From contig JAXMCE010000014.1 of NCBI GenBank assembly GCA_046349515.1, positions 1 through 64,000 of the forward strand: a stretch of DNA of 64,000 bases, read 5' to 3'. Each line of letters starts with the position of its first letter. Position 1 is the stretch's first letter. Of this stretch, positions 53,383 through 60,502 are shown piece after piece. The translations under genes and the position numbers were made by a program. Source of the DNA: JBGPGW01 sp046349515. GTDB taxonomy: Bacteria; Pseudomonadota; Alphaproteobacteria; CADEGL01. The notes under the pieces were generated by a model. That model was not told where the DNA came from and searched no databases. It saw nothing but the letters and a program-made list of their open reading frames with translations.

Positions 53383-54714
53383 TCAAGAGTCCGCCCGGTC
53401 GATGAGGTGGGCGAAGGACCCGACGACGCGCCCTTGGGCTGATCCCATGGGTGCGAGGGCCGCGCCTTTCGCGTCCCAGGCCTCGAACAACCGTCGATCC
53501 GGCTCGGCGGGTTTCGCAGCGGCATAGTGGAATTCATGTCCCCGGAACTGCTGCCCTGCCTGGCCAAGGGGGCCTGCGGCCATGAGGCGCAGGCGCCGAT
53601 AGCCGAGATGAAGGCGAGGCTCGGCGAAACTTGTCTCGACCGGGAGAAGGCCGGCCATGGCGTGGCGTACACCCTGGCCGTCGATGAGCCCTCGGCCGAG
53701 CACCATGTACCCGCCGCACTCGCCGACGATGGAGGCGCCTCGATCGGCGGCCTCCTTGAGGCCTCCGAGGAATCGGGCGCTGGCCGCGAGCTGTCCGGCG
53801 TGGAGTTCGGGGTAACCGCCGGGCAGGAAAATCGCATCGGCCGAGGATGGCGGCGGTTCGTCCGCAAGCGGCGAGAAAAAACTCACCTCTGCGCCCGCGC
53901 CGCGCCATCCGGCGATCGTCAACGGATAGACAAAGCTGAAGGCAACATCGGACGCGATCGCAATATGTTGGCCGATCGGCGTGAGGGGCGGCCTCGAATC
54001 GATCCGATGCGGCTCGATCGATGCAGCGATTCCGAGAATTCGCTCAATGTCGACGGTGCGTGCCAGGTGGTCGGCAGCGCGTTCGAGGAATGCCTCAAGC
54101 GCAGCGTGCTCGCTTGCTTGGACGAGGCCCAAATGGCGCTCAGGAAGTGCCAAGTCGCGATGGCGGAAAACGGCACCGAGGACGGGAGGCGCGGGACAGC
54201 AGGAAGCGATCGCGTCACGAAGGAGCGCCTCGTGGCCAGGGCCGCCGACCTTGTTCAGAATGACCCCGGCGATCCTGACATCCTCCCGGTATCGCGCGAA
54301 TCCTTCGATGGTCGCCGCGGCTGATGCTCCTTGGCCCTCGACATCCACGACGAGGATGATGGGCCAGCCGAAATGCGCAGCCAAATCCGCGGTAGAGGCG
54401 GTGCCCGATCGTCGCTGCCCGAGAGGCGCGCCATCGAACAGGCCCATGACGCCCTCAATCACGACAAGGTCGGAATCCCGGCTCGCATCGCCGAAGGCGC
54501 CATGAAGCGTGTCCGGCCGCATCGCCCAGCCGTCGAGATTGAGACACGGGCGGCCACTGGCGGCGGCGTGGAAGGCCGGATCGATATAGTCCGGTCCGAC
54601 CTTGCAGGATGACACGGCAACGCCGCGGCGTTTCAACAAGCGCAGAAGCGCGAGCGTGATCGCGGTCTTGCCGCTGCCGGAAGCGGGCGCGCCAATGACG
54701 AAGGCGGAAGTCAC
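53383..54714 (-). CDS. cobB: Cobyrinic acid / hydrogenobyrinic acid a,c-diamide synthase
   Basis: A CbiA/CobB enzyme of 443 residues. The N-terminal ATPase domain opens 'FVIGAPASGSGKTAITLALLRLL', and the C-terminal class I glutamine amidotransferase domain has the nucleophile in 'SIVGECGGYMVLG'. It amidates the a and c side chains of the corrin ring. GTG 54714 directly precedes the P-loop. Whether the substrate is cobalt-free depends on the route, which the window does not settle. It is the last gene of a minus-strand run. Confidence 0.92.
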   Translation of the reverse strand: MTSAFVIGAPASGSGKTAITLALLRLLKRRGVAVSSCKVGPDYIDPAFHAAASGRPCLNLDGWAMRPDTLHGAFGDASRDSDLVVIEGVMGLFDGAPLGQRRSGTASTADLAAHFGWPIILVVDVEGQGASAAATIEGFARYREDVRIAGVILNKVGGPGHEALLRDAIASCCPAPPVLGAVFRHRDLALPERHLGLVQASEHAALEAFLERAADHLARTVDIERILGIAASIEPHRIDSRPPLTPIGQHIAIASDVAFSFVYPLTIAGWRGAGAEVSFFSPLADEPPPSSADAIFLPGGYPELHAGQLAASARFLGGLKEAADRGASIVGECGGYMVLGRGLIDGQGVRHAMAGLLPVETSFAEPRLHLGYRRLRLMAAGPLGQAGQQFRGHEFHYAAAKPAEPDRRLFEAWDAKGAALAPMGSAQGRVVGSFAHLIDRADS

Positions 54715-54815
54715 GTGACGGCCCTCGCCTCGCCAGCGCCGATGGCCGCGCCCGTCGCCGCGGAGACACCGATGGGGGTGGTCATGAGGTCCGAGGCGTG
54801 GTGTCCCTTGGTCAT
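54711..54815 (-). CDS. Possible 34-residue ORF upstream of cobB
   Basis: A short frame starting ATG 54815, whose TGA overlaps the cobB GTG by 4 bases (GTGA), fills most of the 125-base gap between the SCO gene and cobB. It encodes an Ala/Gly/Thr-rich peptide with a His pair near the start. I recognise no family. It could be a coupling leader, the remnant of a longer gene, or chance in GC-rich DNA. Confidence 0.2.
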   Translation of the reverse strand: MTKGHHASDLMTTPIGVSAATGAAIGAGEARAVT

Positions 54816-54839
54816 GCCGAATCGCGCGACGATGGACCC

Positions 54840-55490
54840 TCAGAGGAATTTGCGAATGCCGTCGGCCAATTGGTCCGGTGGCGCGTTGCCAGGAAAATGC
54901 GTGAGGTACTGTCCGTCACGCCCCATCAGATAGATGAACGAACTGTGGTCGACGAGATAGTCGTCATGTCCGGACTCGGTGGAATTGGCAGGCTTCTGCG
55001 GGTCGTTCGCCTTCGCGTAGAAAATGCGATAGGCCTTGGCGACATTGGCGATCGCCGATTCGTCTCCCGTCAGCGCCGTAAGGCGCGGACTGAAATTCTC
55101 GAGGTAACTCTTCAGATGATCCGGCGTATCGCGCGCGGGGTCGACCGTGATGAAAATCGGTGCAACCGTGGCTCCTTTCTCACCGAGGGCATCGATGGCA
55201 TCGGACATCGTCTGCAGGGCGAGGGGGCACGCATCGGGGCAATGCGTATAGCCGAAATAGATCAGCATGAGATGTCCGCGAAAATCGGCATCGGTCCGCG
55301 TTGCGCCGGTCTGATCGATAAGGGAAAACGGCCCTCCGACGAGCGCCCGGCCGGACCGCCCCTCGGTGGTCCATCGGTCGTGTTGCTCGAAGGAAGTAAG
55401 TGCGTAGTAAAGACCGCCCGCAAGGAAGGCGGCCGCGACACCTGCAACGATGATCGCGTTCTTTCGGCTGATCCGACCCTTCGGTCCCAT
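54840..55490 (-). CDS. SCO1/SenC family copper-binding thioredoxin-like protein
   Basis: This 216-residue protein has one N-terminal membrane helix (about 12-31) and a periplasmic thioredoxin fold. The copper ligands are C84-x3-C88 ('YTHCPDACPL') and His182 ('LVDHSSFIYL'). SCO proteins help insert Cu(A) into cytochrome c oxidase or act as thiol reductases. No oxidase gene is in the window. It follows the small lipoprotein gene by two bases, so the two are probably one unit, here placed inside the cobalamin cluster. Confidence 0.9.
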   Translation of the reverse strand: MGPKGRISRKNAIIVAGVAAAFLAGGLYYALTSFEQHDRWTTEGRSGRALVGGPFSLIDQTGATRTDADFRGHLMLIYFGYTHCPDACPLALQTMSDAIDALGEKGATVAPIFITVDPARDTPDHLKSYLENFSPRLTALTGDESAIANVAKAYRIFYAKANDPQKPANSTESGHDDYLVDHSSFIYLMGRDGQYLTHFPGNAPPDQLADGIRKFL

Positions 55491-55492
55491 CG

Positions 55493-55795
55493 CTATTTAA
55501 GAGAGGATTCCGGAACCTGGCCGAATCCACGCCCCGACATGCACAGTCGATAGACGCCGCTCCGATTCATGATGCTGTATCGGCTGGTCGGCGACATATC
55601 CATGTTTTCGTTGTTGAGCCAGTCATATTGGGTCGATTCGCGCGCGCAAGATTTCTGGGCCGACTTGACCTCGGCTTCCGTGGCGCCTTCCTTGGTCCAG
55701 ATGCCCCGCTCACCGCAGCCCATGAGGGCAAGCACGACGATCGAAGCGGCAAGACCTCGGTGGCAAGTAGCCAGAACGGACGAGTTGCGCTGCAT
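55493..55795 (-). CDS. Small predicted lipoprotein, function unknown
   Basis: This 100-residue protein has a lipobox 'LALMGC' (lipidated Cys27). The mature part has two further cysteines, in 'KSCAREST' and 'RLCMSGRGF', and no family that I know. ATG 55795 gives a proper signal peptide; an earlier start would add 14 residues. It is immediately upstream of the SCO gene, which suggests a shared envelope or copper/redox role, by context only. Confidence 0.7.
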   Translation of the reverse strand: MQRNSSVLATCHRGLAASIVVLALMGCGERGIWTKEGATEAEVKSAQKSCARESTQYDWLNNENMDMSPTSRYSIMNRSGVYRLCMSGRGFGQVPESSLK

Positions 55796-55898
55796 GACGG
55801 TTGCTTGTCTGGATGGGTGGCAAGGGTGCGGTGCCAAGGCGGCACGAGGCCCGATTTCCTCAATGAAACATAGGCCCTACGGCCTATGGGTTCAAGGC

Positions 55899-56741
55899 TT
55901 AGAGGCCCTCCACGGCCTTTGGCGGGCGCCGCGCACCGAGGGGGTCGGGATCGAGCGTTCGGCCTTCGAGCGCACCAAGCCAGTCAAGGCCGTTCCTGAG
56001 GCGCACGACCTCTCCGACCACGAAGATGGCTGGCGGGCTGACAATCGTCGCAACGTCTGCCGCCTGCGCCAAAGTCGTCTCCACCACGTGCTGCTCCGGG
56101 GTCGCCGCCTTGCTCACGAATGCGGCGGGTTCCGAGGGCGCACGCCCCGCGCCGATGAGCCGGGCCGTGATGTCCCGGATGTGCTTGAGCGGCATGTACA
56201 CGGCGATGACGGGCGATGCGCGCGCGATCGCAGTCCAGTCGAGTTGGCTCGGCGCGTCTCCGCCGGCCACGTGTCCGGTGACGAACGTCACCGCGGAGTT
56301 CGTCTCGCGATGGGTGAGAGGGATGCCCGCATAAGCCAGGCCGCCGAGTCCGGCGCTGATCCCGGGCACGAGCCTGAACGGGACGTTGGCCTCGACGAGC
56401 GCCAGGGCTTCCTCGGTGCCGCGCCCGAAGAGTAGCGGGTCGCCGCCCTTGAGTCGGAGGACGCGGTTGCCTTCGCGTGCCAATTCGATGAGCCGCCGAG
56501 AGATGTCGCGCTGGGTCGGGGAAGGTTTGCCGCCGCGCTTTCCGGCATAGACGCGCGTCGTGGCCGCGGGCGCCAGGGCGATGGTGCGGGGATCGACCAG
56601 GGCGTCGTACACGACGACATCGGCTGTGCGAAGCGCATGGAGCGCGAGCAGCGTGAGAAGCGCGGGATCGCCTGGGCCGGCGCCTACCAGCCACACCCAG
56701 CCAGGCTCGAAGGTCGGCAGCTCGGGCTCGATTGGTTGCAT
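55899..56741 (-). CDS. cobA: Uroporphyrinogen-III C-methyltransferase
   Basis: A tetrapyrrole methyltransferase of 280 residues with 'VWLVGAGPGDPALLTLLALHAL', 'VVVYDALV', 'RLKGGDPLLFGRGTEE' and 'VPGISAGLGGLAYAGIPLTHR'. It makes precorrin-2, the branch point to cobalamin and sirohaem. There is no fused CysG reductase domain. The C-terminal 20 residues are Arg/Pro-rich and variable. An AT-rich stretch near 56805 on the minus strand could hold the promoter. Confidence 0.94.
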   Translation of the reverse strand: MQPIEPELPTFEPGWVWLVGAGPGDPALLTLLALHALRTADVVVYDALVDPRTIALAPAATTRVYAGKRGGKPSPTQRDISRRLIELAREGNRVLRLKGGDPLLFGRGTEEALALVEANVPFRLVPGISAGLGGLAYAGIPLTHRETNSAVTFVTGHVAGGDAPSQLDWTAIARASPVIAVYMPLKHIRDITARLIGAGRAPSEPAAFVSKAATPEQHVVETTLAQAADVATIVSPPAIFVVGEVVRLRNGLDWLGALEGRTLDPDPLGARRPPKAVEGL

Positions 56742-56822
56742 CGGGGGCGAGATTAGCGCGGCGCCGGTTGCTTGCCCAGAAACCGGCGATTCCGCGTCGC
56801 CTCATTATTATCTTGGCCGTCG

Positions 56823-57143
56823 TCAGCGCACTTGCCGCTCGTCGACGACCGACCATGTCGTCCGCGCCAGGTCAACGAATTGTGCGAGGTCATCAGTGGC
56901 GGCTTCGCCTTCCGGGGATGCCCAGGCCGCTTCCATGGCGGCGCTATCGCCAAAATAAAGTTCCACCACCGCATCCCATGCGGGCACCGCGCGGCGGGGA
57001 TCCGCGGCTGGCATATTTTGCACGTATCGGCAGAGGCCCGGCAGTCGCTCGGCCAAGGGGCCGTGGACGTCGCGAAGATACGCGCGAAACGCCTCTCGAT
57101 CGAGGTCGGCTCGTCGGTACAGCACCACCAGGAACTTCAGCAT
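56823..57143 (-). CDS. EthD family protein
   Basis: This 106-residue ferredoxin-like alpha/beta-barrel protein opens 'MLKFLVVLYRRADLDREAFRAYLRDVHGPL' (about 1-30), the EthD pattern, and ends with 'TWSVVDERQVR'. EthD proteins are small dimeric enzymes or accessory proteins of mostly unknown role. ATG 57143 starts the domain. It is divergent from cbiD, with a 107-base gap that may contain both promoters. Confidence 0.8.
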   Translation of the reverse strand: MLKFLVVLYRRADLDREAFRAYLRDVHGPLAERLPGLCRYVQNMPAADPRRAVPAWDAVVELYFGDSAAMEAAWASPEGEAATDDLAQFVDLARTTWSVVDERQVR

Positions 57144-57250
57144 GGAGCACCCGTTCCTTTTACCCGTGCGGTAGCGTAGCACGACAATCCCGCGCTTCGA
57201 GAAGGCCGAACGCCTAGCCGCCGGGCGCGGCCCAACGCTAGACTTGCGCC

Positions 57251-58336
57251 ATGGCTCGAAAGCCGGAAGGGGCGCTGAGGAAAGGTTGGACGACGGGTGC
57301 CTGCGCGGCGGCCGCGGCGCGCGCGGCCTTTCAGGCGTTGTTAACTGGCGCGTTTCCCGATCCGGTGACGATCCGGTTGCCCCGCGGCGAGATGCCGAGC
57401 TTCCCGCTGGCGCGACACTGCGTCGATGGGACCAGCGCCGAGGCGGGCATCATCAAGGACGCAGGCGACGATCCGGATGTGACGCATGGCGCACTCATCC
57501 TCGCGCGAGTGAGCGCCGGACCATCCGGGCGCGGCATCGCCTTTCATGCGGGGGACGGCGTCGGCACGGTGACGCGGCCGGGTCTGGCCTTGGCGGTCGG
57601 TGAGCCCGCCATCAATCCAGCGCCGCGTCAGATGATCCGCGAGGCCCTGCACGATGTTGCGGAATGCTGCGGTGCCGATTGCGATGTCGACGTGACGATA
57701 TCGATCCCGGGCGGCAAGGACATGGCGTCTCGGACCATGAATGAGCGTCTCGGAATCGTCGGCGGCTTGTCGATCCTTGGGACGACCGGCGTGGTTATTC
57801 CTTACTCCTGCGCGTCGTGGATCCATTCGATCCAGCGCGGTATCGATGTTGCGCGCGCGGCGGGCCTTGTTCATGTCGCCGCATCGACGGGGCGCACGTC
57901 AGAGACGGCGGTCCAGCGATTGTATGCGTTGCCCGAGCACGCCCTCATCGACATGGGTGATTTCGTCGGCGCCATGCTCAAATATCTTCGCAAGAACCCG
58001 GTTCCTCGGCTCACCATTGCCGGAGGGTTCGCCAAGCTCTCGAAGCTCGCGAACGGGCACCTCGATCTCCATTCGAGCCGGTCACCGGTCGAATCGGCGC
58101 CACTTGCCGAACTTCTGGCGGCCCTCGGCGCGGATTCAGCGCTCGTTGCGTCCGCCCGACATCAGCCGAGCGCAGCGGAAGTGCTGCGACAATCGGGCGA
58201 CCGGCGGTCCGAGCTTGTGGAGGCCGTGGCGCGGCGCGCGCGCGAAGTCGCCTTGGCTACGCTCTCGAGCGACGTCGATGTGGAGGTGCTCGTCGTCGAT
58301 CGCGACGGTGCGATTCTTGGTCGCGCCGGGCACTGA
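57251..58336 (+). CDS. cbiD: Cobalt-precorrin-5B C1-methyltransferase CbiD
   Basis: This 361-residue protein has the CbiD signatures 'LRKGWTTGACAAAAARAAF', 'DAGDDPDVTHGALI' and 'GRGIAFHAGDGVGTVTRPGLALAVGEPAINP'-type block (about 95-125). It methylates C1 and is characteristic of the cobalt-early route; the aerobic route uses CobF instead. One base separates its stop from the cobK ATG. No cobalamin riboswitch is visible in the 107 bases upstream. Confidence 0.94.
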   Translation: MARKPEGALRKGWTTGACAAAAARAAFQALLTGAFPDPVTIRLPRGEMPSFPLARHCVDGTSAEAGIIKDAGDDPDVTHGALILARVSAGPSGRGIAFHAGDGVGTVTRPGLALAVGEPAINPAPRQMIREALHDVAECCGADCDVDVTISIPGGKDMASRTMNERLGIVGGLSILGTTGVVIPYSCASWIHSIQRGIDVARAAGLVHVAASTGRTSETAVQRLYALPEHALIDMGDFVGAMLKYLRKNPVPRLTIAGGFAKLSKLANGHLDLHSSRSPVESAPLAELLAALGADSALVASARHQPSAAEVLRQSGDRRSELVEAVARRAREVALATLSSDVDVEVLVVDRDGAILGRAGH

Positions 58337-58337
58337 C

Positions 58338-59126
58338 ATGTCGCGGCGCTTTCGCATTTTGATCCTGGGCGGGACGGCCGATGCGGTGGCCCTGGCAGCC
58401 GAAGCCGAGGCGCGTTTCGCCGATCGGTTGACTGTCATCACGTCTTTGGCTGGCAGGACCTCCAACCCGATACGGCCGGCCGGAGAGGTACGGCACGGCG
58501 GGTTCGGCGGCAGCGAGGGTCTCGCAGCCTATCTTCGTGCGGCGGCCATCGACGCGGTGGTCGACGCGACGCATCCTTTCGCCTGCCAAATATCCGCGCA
58601 TGCGATGCAGGCATGCGATGCTAAAGGCATCCCTCGGCTGGTGTTGCTGCGTCCGCCTTGGACGGAACGGCCGGGCGATCGGTGGCACTCCGTGGCTGAC
58701 GGCGCGGCGGCCGCTCGGCTCGTGCCGCAACTGGGCCGGCGTGCCTTTCTCACTGTGGGCGCGCGGGATCTCGGGGCGTTTGCGCCCGTACGGGGCGTTT
58801 GGTTCCTTGTGCGGTTGGTCGAGACGCCCTTGGCGCCGTTGCCGCTCGGCGAGCACGAGCTTCTCGTCGCGCGTGGACCCTTCGACTGCGAATCGGAAGT
58901 CGCCCTTCTCACTCGTCACCAAATCGATCTCGTGGTGTCGAAGGCAAGCGGCGGTCGCTCCACCGAAGGCAAGATCGAGGCGGCCCGGCAACTCGGCCTG
59001 CCCGTCATCATGGTGCGCCGTCCGGACCCGGTACCGGGCATGGCTGTCGAGTCGGTTCAATCAGCGCTTTCTTGGATCGAGGAATGTCTGGCGGCCCTTG
59101 ACTTACCCCCGGCTGCGGCCACCTAA
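58338..59126 (+). CDS. cobK: Precorrin-6A/cobalt-precorrin-6A reductase
   Basis: This 262-residue NAD(P)H-dependent reductase has 'ILILGGTADAVALAAEAEARF', 'VDATHPFACQISAHAM', 'AFLTVGARDLGAF' and 'DLVVSKASGGRSTEGKIEAARQLGLPVIMVRRP' region (about 205-235). It reduces the C18-C19 double bond of precorrin-6A. It is translationally coupled to cbiD and is followed after five bases by an exported ankyrin protein. CobK and CbiJ cannot be separated on sequence alone. Confidence 0.92.
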   Translation: MSRRFRILILGGTADAVALAAEAEARFADRLTVITSLAGRTSNPIRPAGEVRHGGFGGSEGLAAYLRAAAIDAVVDATHPFACQISAHAMQACDAKGIPRLVLLRPPWTERPGDRWHSVADGAAAARLVPQLGRRAFLTVGARDLGAFAPVRGVWFLVRLVETPLAPLPLGEHELLVARGPFDCESEVALLTRHQIDLVVSKASGGRSTEGKIEAARQLGLPVIMVRRPDPVPGMAVESVQSALSWIEECLAALDLPPAAAT

Positions 59127-59131
59127 TTTCG

Positions 59132-59710
59132 GTGATGATCGCGCTCCGACACGCCTGTCTCTGCTTTTTCCTATTGTTTCTAGCGAACCCCGCGGCGGCT
59201 CAGCTCCCGCTTGGCCAGCAAGGGCCGGGCATTGGGCCGGATCCGCTCTACGACGCCGCGTCGCGCGGCAGCCTCGATGGGGTCCAGCAACAGGTCAACG
59301 CCGGCGGTGAAGTCAACAAGGTCAATCAGGACGGCACGACGGCTCTCATCGCCGCAGCGAAGGGTGGATTCGCCGACGTGACGGATTTTCTAGTGAAGAG
59401 CAAAGCCAGACTCGAGCAAAAGGACAAGACACAGAACACTGCCCTGAACTGGGCGGCCGAACGCGGCCATGTCGAAGTCGTCCGCGTCCTTCTTGCCGCG
59501 GGCGCCGACCCGAACACGCTCAATCGCGACGGTACGACCCCGCTCATCAAGGCGGCGAAGGGCGGTTATGTCGAGATTGCGCAACTCTTGATCGAGCGGA
59601 AAGCCGATCTTGCGCGTGCAGACTATTCCGGCCTGACGCCGCTCGATTGGGCCGAACGGGGCCGTCAGCCGAACATGGTGCGGCTCCTGAAGCAGGCAGG
59701 CACCCGGTAA
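59132..59710 (+). CDS. Exported ankyrin-repeat protein
   Basis: This 192-residue protein has a signal peptide (cleavage near 'PAAA-Q') and about four ankyrin repeats ('DGTTALIAAAKGGFADVTDFLVKSKA', 'NTALNWAAERGHVEVVRVLLAAGADPN', 'DGTTPLIKAAKGGYVEIAQLLI', 'GLTPLDWAERGRQPNMVRLL' regions, about 60-190). It is likely a periplasmic binding scaffold; the partner is unknown. It starts five bases after cobK and is convergent with cobM, so it seems co-transcribed with corrin genes. Confidence 0.85.
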   Translation: MMIALRHACLCFFLLFLANPAAAQLPLGQQGPGIGPDPLYDAASRGSLDGVQQQVNAGGEVNKVNQDGTTALIAAAKGGFADVTDFLVKSKARLEQKDKTQNTALNWAAERGHVEVVRVLLAAGADPNTLNRDGTTPLIKAAKGGYVEIAQLLIERKADLARADYSGLTPLDWAERGRQPNMVRLLKQAGTR

Positions 59711-59719
59711 CCGACATCT

Positions 59720-60502
59720 TTAGCGTGACGAAGCGTGTTTCCTCGTTCGGCCGGGCCGCAGGATGTGGCTGTGCGTCTGCGCGTAGAGTCTGCTGTCCTC
59801 GAAGCCAACCGGTTCGAGCGCGCGACCGATGAGGATGAGAGCCGTGCGGGTGACGCGTGCCGCTTTCACTTTGGCTTGGATGTCTGAAAGCCGACCTTTG
59901 ATGATGACTTGGTCCGGCCAGCTCACGCGCGCCGCGATAACGACTGGGCAGTCTCGGCCATAGTGCGGTGTGACCTCGCGCACGACGCGGGCGAGGTTGT
60001 TGATGGAAAGGTGGATCGCGAGCGTCGCGCCCGTCGCGCCAAAATTGGCGAGCGTCTCGCGATCGGGCATGGCTGATGCGCGAACCGCCGTCCGCGTGAG
60101 GACGACGCTTTGACTCACGCCGGGCAATGTCAATTCCTGGCACAGTGCGGCCGCCGCGGCGGCGAATGCCGGAACCCCGGGCGTCACGTCATAGGCGATG
60201 CCAAGCGTATCGAGCCGGCGCATTTGCTCGGCGATCGCGCCATAAAGAGATGGGTCGCCCGAGTGGAGGCGAGCGACATCGTGACCGGCGCGATCGGCAT
60301 GCGCCATCTCCTCGATGATCTCGTCGAGCGTCAGGCTCGCCGTGTCGACGATGCGCGCGTCGTTGGGTGCCGCGTCGATGAGGGCGCGCGGCACGAGCGA
60401 GCCGGCATAGAGAACGACGGGACATCGGCGCACGAGCTCGAGGCCGCGGACAGTGATGAGATCGGGCGCGCCCGGGCCGGCACCGATGAAGTGGACGGTC
60501 AT
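59720..60502 (-). CDS. cobM: Precorrin-4 / cobalt-precorrin-4 C11-methyltransferase
   Basis: This 260-residue methyltransferase opens 'MTVHFIGAGPGAPDLITVRGLELVRRCPVVLYAGSL' (about 1-36), with 'LHSGDPSLYGAIAEQ' and 'VTPGVPAFAAAAAAL', all typical of CobM/CbiF. It methylates C11. Its ATG overlaps the stop of the CbiG-CobJ fusion by 4 bases. The C-terminal tail is His/Arg-rich. Confidence 0.94.
   Translation of the reverse strand: MTVHFIGAGPGAPDLITVRGLELVRRCPVVLYAGSLVPRALIDAAPNDARIVDTASLTLDEIIEEMAHADRAGHDVARLHSGDPSLYGAIAEQMRRLDTLGIAYDVTPGVPAFAAAAAALCQELTLPGVSQSVVLTRTAVRASAMPDRETLANFGATGATLAIHLSINNLARVVREVTPHYGRDCPVVIAARVSWPDQVIIKGRLSDIQAKVKAARVTRTALILIGRALEPVGFEDSRLYAQTHSHILRPGRTRKHASSR

Noticed and set aside
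57144..57250. Cobalamin riboswitch before cbiD or the minus-strand cob genes
   Set aside because: No B12-box-like sequence and the gaps are too short for the full aptamer.
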